A stretch of DNA of 8,873 nt. Source: Candidatus Saccharimonadota bacterium. GTDB lineage: Bacteria > Patescibacteriota > Saccharimonadia > Saccharimonadales > JAGQNJ01. The notes under the pieces are model-generated. The model had not been told where the DNA came from. It searched no databases and saw only the letters and a list, made by a program, of their open reading frames with translations. The stretch's first letter is position 1; each line of letters opens with the position of its first letter. Position numbers and translations under genes: made by a program. This document shows positions 4,298 to 8,873 of this stretch, piece after piece. Where the stretch lies: contig JAGQNJ010000029.1 in assembly GCA_020428115.1 (NCBI GenBank), positions 1 to 8,873 of the forward strand, in the 5' to 3' direction.

Positions 4298-4765
4298 TTA
4301 ATCTACCATACTCTGTTTGGTGTCGGCAATAGCCAACCGATATATACTGCTATTGCTCTGTTTTGTCGATTGGTCAACTCGGTTAAGCACAAACTGCACA
4401 ATAACCTGAGCAAGGGCCACGATGACTAGACCGATGATGGCGTAAAGTATGGTGTTCTTGGCACCGTTTACGCCTGCAGAGTCGCCACCTGAAGTAATAT
4501 AACGAAGCCCACCTATGATGATCATGATAACAGCTATGACGCCGATAATCATCGAGAATATGTTAATTGCGGTTGCCAGTACTTTGTTGACCTCGCTACC
4601 TGTTTCGCTATTGCAAGCATCACTATTTTCATCGCCAAGTGAAGCACCCTGACATGCCTCTTGTTTAGAATTATCAAATAATGCTGCACTAGCTGTGCTT
4701 GCAGGCAAAGCTACAAACCCCGCCGCCAATAGAATTCCTAGAATTAAAAATTTAATCGTCTTCAT
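4298..4765 (-). CDS. T4SS pilin-like membrane protein (pilin 4)
   Basis: Signal peptide 1-27 (MKTIKFLILG..., cleavage after ASA). Two cysteines (38, 51) lie in the short ectodomain. Helix 1 is about 60-86, the turn GGLRYITSGGDSAGVNGAKN 85-104, and helix 2 about 105-128. Unlike its neighbours it has a polar 25-residue C-terminal tail (about 130-155), which could sit at a subunit interface or be trimmed. The core matches the last gene of the operon over nearly all of both helices, while the signal peptide and Cys-loop differ, as expected for paralogues from a duplication. The ribosome binding site is weak (CAGG 7 nt before ATG). The gap of 12 nt after the previous stop suggests continued translation within the operon. 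Confidence 0.82.
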   Translation of the reverse strand: MKTIKFLILGILLAAGFVALPASTASAALFDNSKQEACQGASLGDENSDACNSETGSEVNKVLATAINIFSMIIGVIAVIMIIIGGLRYITSGGDSAGVNGAKNTILYAIIGLVIVALAQVIVQFVLNRVDQSTKQSNSSIYRLAIADTKQSMVD

Positions 4766-4777
4766 GTTTAAACCTGA

Positions 4778-5167
4778 TTATGGAACCTTGCTCAGAACTA
4801 ATTGTACAATCCCCTGGGCTATTGCTGCAACTACCAGGCCAATTACTGCATATAGTATTTGGTTACGAGCACTGGAAATTGTATGAGAATCACCTGCTGC
4901 AGTTATTATCCTAAGACCCGCAATGATTATTACAAATATAGCTATGACCGCAAGAACGATAGAAGCAATGCTTAGTGTTATTGTAGCTGCCCCATTCTTG
5001 CCAAATATTGGGTCTTCATCAGGATTAGCATCATTACATATAGCGATATCTTCAGTTTTATTGGGATTATCGCATACAGGAGTCAATACATCTGCTGCAA
5101 AAACAGGCCGAGCAACCATAAAAAATGTAGCGACAATTAATAAAAACGGAATGAGTTTCTTAATCAT
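4778..5167 (-). CDS. T4SS pilin-like membrane protein (pilin 3)
   Basis: Signal peptide 1-24/25 (KKLIPFLLIVATFFMV, then VFA-A). The ectodomain is longer and acidic, with cysteines at 32 and 44. Helix 1 is about 62-84, the turn AGLRIITAAGDSHTISSARN 83-102, and helix 2 about 103-126. The turn departs from the consensus (IITAAGDS for YITSGGDS, ARN for AKN), so this is a diverged paralogue that may have a distinct place in the structure. Its ATG overlaps the stop of the preceding gene (ATGA, 5164-5167). Translation is therefore probably coupled; no strong Shine-Dalgarno is visible. Confidence 0.82.
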   Translation of the reverse strand: MIKKLIPFLLIVATFFMVARPVFAADVLTPVCDNPNKTEDIAICNDANPDEDPIFGKNGAATITLSIASIVLAVIAIFVIIIAGLRIITAAGDSHTISSARNQILYAVIGLVVAAIAQGIVQLVLSKVP

Positions 5168-5493
5168 ATTTTACTCACAAATAGCACTACGATTGCCTCA
5201 GCACTCACTGCCACGGCTAACCCTATGACCGCGTATAGTATGGTGTTACGTGCGTTCTTTGCCGCCTCAGAGTCGCCCCCAGAAGTTACATACCTAAACG
5301 CACCTACAAATATAAATGCCACGGCAGCAACACCGATTCCTGCAAAAACTATCCCAAGTATGGTCTGAAAAGTCGCGGCATCAGCGGCTACCTCAGGTAA
5401 ATTTGTGTCGCATGAAGCACTATTACCGGTGCCTTGTTCACAGTTGGCAATCTGAGAAACGAACGATAAGAGATGTGATATGTACAGCTGCAT
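5164..5493 (-). CDS. T4SS pilin-like membrane protein (pilin 2)
   Basis: The shortest member (109 aa). The N-terminus MQLYISHLLSFVSQIANC is only weakly hydrophobic and lacks a convincing signal peptide or cleavage site. Export may use helix 1 as the signal. Cysteines are at 18 and 28. Helix 1 is about 43-66, the turn GAFRYVTSGGDSEAAKNARN 64-83, and helix 2 about 84-107. The start ATG 5493 has a good Shine-Dalgarno (GGAGG, 5508-5504) 10 nt upstream, formed by the last codons of the preceding gene, which stops 1 nt earlier. It ends in TGA overlapping the next ATG, which is evidence that UGA is a stop in this genome. Confidence 0.82.
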   Translation of the reverse strand: MQLYISHLLSFVSQIANCEQGTGNSASCDTNLPEVAADAATFQTILGIVFAGIGVAAVAFIFVGAFRYVTSGGDSEAAKNARNTILYAVIGLAVAVSAEAIVVLFVSKI

Positions 5494-5494
5494 A

Positions 5495-5875
5495 CTAGCT
5501 AAACCTCCCCGCGATAAAGGACACTAAGGTTGTTGCGGCAATCGCAATAAACAACCCAATCAGCGCGTTGATTATTGTATTCTTTGCTTTTTCTGTTTTG
5601 TCTGGGGCTCCTTGGCTAGACATATACATGACCCCTCCTGCAATTACAAAAAAAATCGCAGCCAACATCGCAACACGTAATAGGATTTCAACAATGGCGG
5701 CAACAACAAGCCAAATATCATTAATACCCTCCATGATTGGTGTACAAACTATATTGCCACTGATTGGCTCTGTGCCTTCTTGCCCCGGCAAATATTTATA
5801 CCAAGTAGGGAGCCCAAATAATCCGCTACCCCTGGGCTGACAGGCTGCTGCAAATCTAGTTAGTATTTCGATCAC
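5495..5875 (-). CDS. T4SS pilin-like membrane protein (pilin 1, divergent)
   Basis: 126 aa starting at GTG 5875, with AGGA 8 nt upstream; the GTG overlaps the TGA of the preceding gene. There is no classical signal peptide. A 50-residue N-terminal region has cysteines 12 and 44 and an aromatic-rich patch (LFGLPTWYKYLPG). Helix 1 is about 54-80, then the turn GGVMYMSSQGAPDKTEKAKN (80-99), then helix 2 (about 100-122, TIINALIGLFIAIAATTLV). The turn keeps the GG-x-x-Y and AKNTI signature but replaces GGDS with QGAPDK. The wide Cys spacing sets it apart from the others. Membership of the family is clear from the core; the exact role is not. Confidence 0.8.
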   Translation of the reverse strand: MIEILTRFAAACQPRGSGLFGLPTWYKYLPGQEGTEPISGNIVCTPIMEGINDIWLVVAAIVEILLRVAMLAAIFFVIAGGVMYMSSQGAPDKTEKAKNTIINALIGLFIAIAATTLVSFIAGRFS

Positions 5876-6570
5876 TGGAATATTCCTGCTGGTATTAACC
5901 AGTTAAGTATAGCAAATATAAGTAAGTATATGACGAAGGCTATGGCTGTACTGCTTATTCGTCCCAATGCCTTTGCTGTCGCCTGGGGATTACCCGCAGA
6001 AGCTGTATACTGCACCCCTGCAAAAACAAGAGATGCAACCATTACAATTCCAACACCTATAGATAAAAATCGTATCAGTGCAAAGGCCAGGTCAATGATG
6101 CTATTTCCTTTGCCCCTACAGCCTACGTTTATACTTAAATTAACAGCGCTGGCCCCCTCGCCACAAGTTTTTCCTGCTCCACCCGTTGGCGCCTCTTCCC
6201 CTGTCTTGAATTCAGTTTGCGCTTTGTTTGTTTCGCCAGCAACCTGCCCAGCCATGTTATCTTTGGGGAAAATAATGTCTGTGTCTGTATTTTCTGGCGC
6301 ACTGACACAATCAATATCAACCGGAGGCGTAGGGCCAAAAGCTGTGCCCCAGCTAAAGTAGCATTTGTCGCCCGCCGGGCTAAAGCTTGGGTACACAACC
6401 TTAAAATCATCACAGTTCTTTGACTGCCAGCCTGGAGACAGATGAATATAACAACCCGCGTCTCGTTGCGCTGCGTACGTTTTTGTGGGCGTAACTAGCG
6501 CCACGAGGCTCATCGCCATAAACAGCAACATACTACCACCGAGCATCAATCGCCAGCTAACACTACGCAT
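5872..6570 (-). CDS. Cys-rich secreted protein with pilin-like C-terminal helix pair (232 aa)
   Basis: An N-terminal hydrophobic signal (residues about 8-33, ending TYAA) precedes an ectodomain of about 120 residues with six cysteines (40, 53, 70, 88, 136, 151). It contains aromatic/Pro-rich stretches (CYIHLSPGWQSKNC, CYFSWGTAFGPTPP) and a Gly/Thr/Glu-rich linker (about 105-135). The C-terminus has two hydrophobic helices (about 161-188 and 208-228). They are separated by AGVQYTASAGNPQATAKALG, which matches the small pilins' turn in layout. So it looks like a pilin-type membrane module carrying an exposed, possibly disulfide-linked domain, and could be a tip, base or adaptor subunit. AAGGAG lies 7 nt before ATG 6570, and the gene overlaps its upstream neighbour by 8 bp. 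I know no named family for the ectodomain. Confidence 0.78.
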   Translation of the reverse strand: MRSVSWRLMLGGSMLLFMAMSLVALVTPTKTYAAQRDAGCYIHLSPGWQSKNCDDFKVVYPSFSPAGDKCYFSWGTAFGPTPPVDIDCVSAPENTDTDIIFPKDNMAGQVAGETNKAQTEFKTGEEAPTGGAGKTCGEGASAVNLSINVGCRGKGNSIIDLAFALIRFLSIGVGIVMVASLVFAGVQYTASAGNPQATAKALGRISSTAIAFVIYLLIFAILNWLIPAGIFQ

Positions 6571-7111
6571 TTTGCGGCTCCTTTGTGGTAGCGAGTATTT
6601 CGTAACTATTGATCTTAGTTGCCTGGTTTTCGGTCACTACATTAAACACCAGTTCTGCATTTGCTTCACCGACCTTTGTCTTGCATATCATCACCACAGT
6701 TGTCGAATCCTTTTCTTCTTGGGGAGTTCCATTTTGTGCGCAGCTAGCAGTATCAATGTTACTAAATATATCTGGGGCAAGCTCCGCAAAAAATGCTGGG
6801 TTGGCCTGTTCTTTTGCGCTGGATGAGAGCATGCCATATGCCTCGTCGATACTATTCTGACCAATTGCACTTATGTAATTTTGGGTAACTCGTGTTGCCT
6901 CACTTTGCCCTGCCGGAACTTGGGCAACCTGCGATACATTGTTTTTGGGCACAAATATCACAACAGCCAGTAACAGCACAAACCCCAAGACAAAGACGCC
7001 CCCTAGAACTATCAGTGGCTTTGGCAAGCCCTTTTTTGGTGGCGTAGCACCAGGCTGGTTGACGATAAAGCCGTAGTCTGGTTGATTGTTTTGGTTTTGT
7101 TGTGGATTCAT
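6563..7111 (-). CDS. Membrane-anchored extracytoplasmic protein, first gene of the pilin-like operon (182 aa)
   Basis: A cytoplasmic N-terminal tail rich in Asn/Gln/Pro (residues 1-32) precedes one transmembrane helix (33-54, PLIVLGGVFVLGFVLLLAVVIF). An exported domain of about 125 residues follows. This domain begins with helices of the type seen in NTF2-like/DUF4878 lipoproteins (TRVTQNYISAIGQNSIDEAYGMLSSSAK) and continues into strands. Two cysteines (124, 143) could pair. A fold of this class is common in small periplasmic or cell-surface domains that bind partner proteins. I infer it from pattern only. It overlaps the next gene by 8 bp and leads the operon. The -10 box is 8 nt before the ATG, so the mRNA has almost no leader. 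Confidence 0.78.
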   Translation of the reverse strand: MNPQQNQNNQPDYGFIVNQPGATPPKKGLPKPLIVLGGVFVLGFVLLLAVVIFVPKNNVSQVAQVPAGQSEATRVTQNYISAIGQNSIDEAYGMLSSSAKEQANPAFFAELAPDIFSNIDTASCAQNGTPQEEKDSTTVVMICKTKVGEANAELVFNVVTENQATKINSYEILATTKEPQNA

Positions 7112-7119
7112 TTTGGTTT

Positions 7120-7125
7120 ATTGTA
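7120..7125 (-). promoter_or_regulatory. Putative -10 box of the seven-gene pilin-like operon
   Basis: TACAAT on the minus strand ends 8 nt before ATG 7111, predicting a leader of 0-1 nt. The -35 region (TTCATC at 17 bp) is poor, so activation by a regulator is possible. Confidence 0.45.
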
Positions 7126-7155
7126 TCGCAAAACTGTCCACAGATGAAGCCCTCA

Positions 7156-7178
7156 AATAGCATGTATATACCGCTATT
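7156..7178. promoter_or_regulatory. Nested palindrome between divergent promoters (possible operator)
   Basis: AATAGC (7156-7161) and GCTATT (7173-7178) flank the perfect 8-bp palindrome GTATATAC (7164-7171), almost on the same centre. It overlaps the first two bases of the plus-strand -35 box and is about 30 bp upstream of the operon's -10 box. A shared regulator site is an inference from position. Confidence 0.35.
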
Positions 7179-7205
7179 GCTTTTCGTAAACTGTTGTGGT
7201 ATAAT
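7177..7205 (+). promoter_or_regulatory. Promoter of the 7215 gene
   Basis: TTGCTT (7177-7182), 17-bp spacer, then TGG-TATAAT (7197-7205), an extended and perfect -10. The predicted start at about 7212 leaves only about 3 nt before ATG 7215. It is the best-looking promoter in the window. Confidence 0.7.
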
Positions 7206-7214
7206 TGATTCATT

Positions 7215-7919
7215 ATGGCAATCACTCATCCAAAACCAACAGAAGAAACACCAACTAATCATGGCGAGGGAACTACACCTTCTGCAGAGAAGGCGACCAG
7301 AAAGCATGGCAAGATGTTCAAGGCCGGTGCCGCGGGGCTCGCTGCGCTTGGTATTGCTGGAGCCGCATTTGTGGCCGGCCGTGGCTCAGGCGAAAGCGAA
7401 CCACAAAAGGTCACCAATGACGCTCCCGTAGCCGAATCTACTATTCCTACTAATACTACTGAAACTACTCAGGCTAAAGATGGTCTTGCAAAATATGAGG
7501 ATAGTGTTTCGTACTCTGCTTTTCCACAAAAATCGGGGCTTACTACACCCATAAACGAAAAAATTGGAGAAGAGGGCCCAAATGCAGATCTTTGGCGTCG
7601 TGCGCGTATCACTGCTGAAGAAGAAATCGAAGGTCGTATTATTAGCGGAATACCCGTGAATGTAGAACTTGGCGCCTGCATTGTATATAAAGTGCCCTAT
7701 GTAGATCTAGATGATGGCACAAAAGTAATAAATACTCAGTTTCTGGTTAATCCCTTATTCGCAAATATTAACTCGAGGAGTCGCGTATACCAATCTAGCG
7801 ACGATAGCCACGTTAACTGGTTTGCGACAGAGAGGACAAACTCTGATGACATCAGGATAAGTCCTGAGAGAGATGACTATCAATTCGTAAAAATTCATAG
7901 TCATTATAATGAGGCATGA
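7215..7919 (+). CDS. Membrane-anchored exported protein, frame closed by UGA (234 aa)
   Basis: A cytoplasmic tail of about 35 residues rich in Thr/Glu/His precedes one hydrophobic Ala/Gly-rich helix (37-55). A Thr/Pro/Ser linker (about 60-88) follows, and then a folded-looking acidic domain (about 90-234) with one cysteine (155). I recognise no family. The frame ends at TGA (7917-7919) in the middle of what looks like continuing protein; the same frame then runs on for 77 codons to TAA at 8151. UGA clearly acts as a stop in two pilin genes nearby. The simplest reading is therefore a nonsense mutation, or a protein that tolerates the shorter end. Readthrough is possible. The gene is divergent from the pilin-like operon and probably belongs to the same surface system. 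Confidence 0.75.
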   Translation: MAITHPKPTEETPTNHGEGTTPSAEKATRKHGKMFKAGAAGLAALGIAGAAFVAGRGSGESEPQKVTNDAPVAESTIPTNTTETTQAKDGLAKYEDSVSYSAFPQKSGLTTPINEKIGEEGPNADLWRRARITAEEEIEGRIISGIPVNVELGACIVYKVPYVDLDDGTKVINTQFLVNPLFANINSRSRVYQSSDDSHVNWFATERTNSDDIRISPERDDYQFVKIHSHYNEA

Positions 7920-7934
7920 GCAAACATTGAATCT

Positions 7935-8153
7935 ATGTCTGCAGGAGGCAAAGGACACGGGGCAGCCAATCCTGATAGCCCATTCTATAAAAATGGTTAC
8001 CTGTCTTCAACTATCAATGCTCAAACGGGAGTCCTTACCGGTACAGATGTCACTGTTGGTGCTATTGTCACAATTAACCACGATATCCCAGCAGGTGAAC
8101 TCCCACAAATCTGTGAAGAACTTATTGAGCAGGCTCGAACACCAAGCAAGTAA
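7935..8153 (+). CDS. Same-frame continuation of the 7215 gene after the UGA (72 aa from its first ATG)
   Basis: Directly after the TGA the frame continues ANIESMSAGGKGHGAANP and on to IPAGELPQICEELIEQARTPSK, then TAA. The composition (Gly/Asp/Asn-rich first part, amphipathic C-terminal helix) and codon pattern look like real protein. A separate gene could start at ATG 7935, but no Shine-Dalgarno or promoter is visible. GAGG is about 20 nt away. I therefore think it is the severed C-terminus of the upstream gene (intact form 7215-8153, about 312 residues) rather than an independent gene. Confidence 0.5.
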   Translation: MSAGGKGHGAANPDSPFYKNGYLSSTINAQTGVLTGTDVTVGAIVTINHDIPAGELPQICEELIEQARTPSK

Positions 8154-8197
8154 TTCGTATTGTGGTCGTACAAATGTGTACTCTGGATTGTTTTTGA

Positions 8198-8203
8198 TAT
8201 AAA
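8198..8203 (+). promoter_or_regulatory. Extended -10 box for the 8219 gene
   Basis: TGA-TATAAA predicts a start near 8210, about 9 nt before ATG 8219. No Shine-Dalgarno is present. A short dyad GTACA-aatg-TGTAC (8168-8181) covers the -35 area. Confidence 0.45.
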
Positions 8204-8218
8204 ATAAACAGAACCAAT

Positions 8219-8873
8219 ATGCATAAACGTCGAGGACTTATACACCTTTTATGCGTAGCTCTCCTTATATTGCTACAGTTCATTGGAATATTTTTGCACC
8301 AAAATAAAAAAGCTGACGCCCAGGTAGTTGAGGAAAATGGTTCTGGGCACATGATTATTGAGGGCAGATACATCAATAGGACTAAGATAATCATTACAAA
8401 AATTGAATTTACCGATGATGAATTCTTGGCAGATGAATATAAATCTAAGCGTAATGAGATTAACCAAAAGCTTAGAGAAAATGCTCTAGGCGAATACGAA
8501 GACGATGTTATTGATGATCGTATAAACAAATTTAAAAAAGATACGGGATGCGGATCAGGAAACCAGCAAACCTCATTTAATGTCCCGAATGCTACTGTAG
8601 AAAATTTTAACCCAGTTGATGGCAAGGTGTCTCTATCTAACCCAGATCTTTGGGTATCATTGCCTACAGGCTGTACAACACCCATGGCAAAAGCAAGTGC
8701 AGTCAATGACAGGATCATCGAAGTTACAATGCAAAATGCCGAGAAAAGATATTTGTGGTTTTACGGAAAGGGCAATGACGTAATCGTACGGGTTGACGGC
8801 AAATGGGGTGACTTCAAAGTAGATAGTGCAAACCCTCTTATCTATACGCCTACTGGCGAGAGAGACTGTGGCG
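8219..8873 (+). CDS. Secreted or membrane protein, 5' part only (218 codons, cut by window edge)
   Basis: ATG 8219 opens a frame that stays open to the end of the window. A clear signal peptide is present: basic MHKRRG, hydrophobic core (about 7-26), and a likely cut after ADA (34). The mature part is polar, with a charged helical stretch (about 64-108, DDEFLADEYKSKRNEINQKL) and cysteines at 111, 152 and 217. Later it has strand-like, Gly/Asp/Trp-rich segments (RYLWFYGKGNDVIVRVDGKW, about 177-196). It looks like an exported surface domain. Large proteins with such an N-terminus and later membrane helices occur near pilin clusters in this type of genome, so a VirB6-like or adhesin-like protein is possible. 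The visible part does not decide. Only the position links it to the system on its left. Confidence 0.75.
   Translation, partial: MHKRRGLIHLLCVALLILLQFIGIFLHQNKKADAQVVEENGSGHMIIEGRYINRTKIIITKIEFTDDEFLADEYKSKRNEINQKLRENALGEYEDDVIDDRINKFKKDTGCGSGNQQTSFNVPNATVENFNPVDGKVSLSNPDLWVSLPTGCTTPMAKASAVNDRIIEVTMQNAEKRYLWFYGKGNDVIVRVDGKWGDFKVDSANPLIYTPTGERDCG

Noticed and set aside
7917..7919. Selenocysteine codon, or UGA = Gly (code 25) as in SR1/Gracilibacteria
   Set aside because: UGA ends two pilin genes at coupled overlaps (ATGA at 5164-5167, GTG/TGA at 5872-5875), and other long genes have no internal UGA. No SECIS-like hairpin with a GGU-type loop is visible right after the codon.
7909..8202. Overlapping plus-strand frame of 97 codons after the UGA
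   Set aside because: It is in another frame from the protein-like continuation. It runs past that gene's stop into the next promoter and has no motif.
8122..8718. Minus-strand frame of 198 codons near the right edge
   Set aside because: It is opposite the well-supported secreted protein with signal peptide at 8219. Its translation is Ser/Leu/Ile-rich, typical of an antisense frame.
1..8873. CRISPR array, insertion sequence or integrase
   Set aside because: No regularly spaced repeats, no transposase or recombinase motifs in any frame. The only direct repeat of note is the tRNA-Ser end.

Overview
The window reads like part of a small, compact genome of the Candidate Phyla Radiation (Patescibacteria). 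Candidatus Saccharibacteria (TM7) is my best guess. This rests on a tandem family of small two-helix 'T4SS pilin'-type proteins, very short or overlapping gene junctions, promoters whose -10 boxes sit directly in front of start codons (leaderless mRNAs), and standard use of UGA as a stop. The assignment is inference; no rRNA or phylogenetic marker lies in the window.

Left part (1-2017). The start of an XRE-type DNA-binding regulator runs off the left edge on the minus strand, behind a leader of about 120 nt. Next on the minus strand is a two-gene unit: a HIT-family nucleotide hydrolase and a 59-residue membrane protein. A 370-residue membrane protein is transcribed divergently. The divergent pair shares a tiny intergenic space with two extended -10 promoters, both leaderless. 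The plus-strand gene ends in a hairpin that also covers the 3' end of the convergent tRNA-Arg.

Middle (2038-3830). A tRNA-Arg with anticodon GCG (minus) and a tRNA-Ser(CGA) (plus) are divergent. The 3' end of tRNA-Ser is exactly duplicated 160 bp downstream. Each copy leads into its own terminator, and the DNA between is palindrome-rich. A ComF-type phosphoribosyltransferase (minus) and an Hsp20 small heat-shock protein (plus) follow, divergent from one another. Hsp20 has a leader of about 60 nt with a hairpin that could hide its ribosome binding site. A strong hairpin separates Hsp20 from the next, convergent operon.

Right part (3852-7111, minus). Seven tightly packed genes form one transcription unit: a membrane-anchored protein with an extracytoplasmic domain, a Cys-rich 232-residue protein ending in a pilin-like pair of helices, then five small pilin-like proteins. 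They share a two-helix core with a short polar turn (GGxRYxTSGGDS...AKNTILYA) and usually two cysteines before the first helix. They probably supply the subunits of an envelope-spanning fibre or secretion apparatus of the type IV secretion/conjugation class.

Right end (7215-8873, plus). Divergent from the pilin operon is a membrane-anchored protein whose frame is broken by one in-frame UGA and then continues for 77 sense codons. After it comes a secreted protein that runs off the right edge. Across the window the first genes of transcripts are mostly leaderless, while internal operon genes often have Shine-Dalgarno sites. Hsp20 and the XRE regulator are the exceptions with real leaders.
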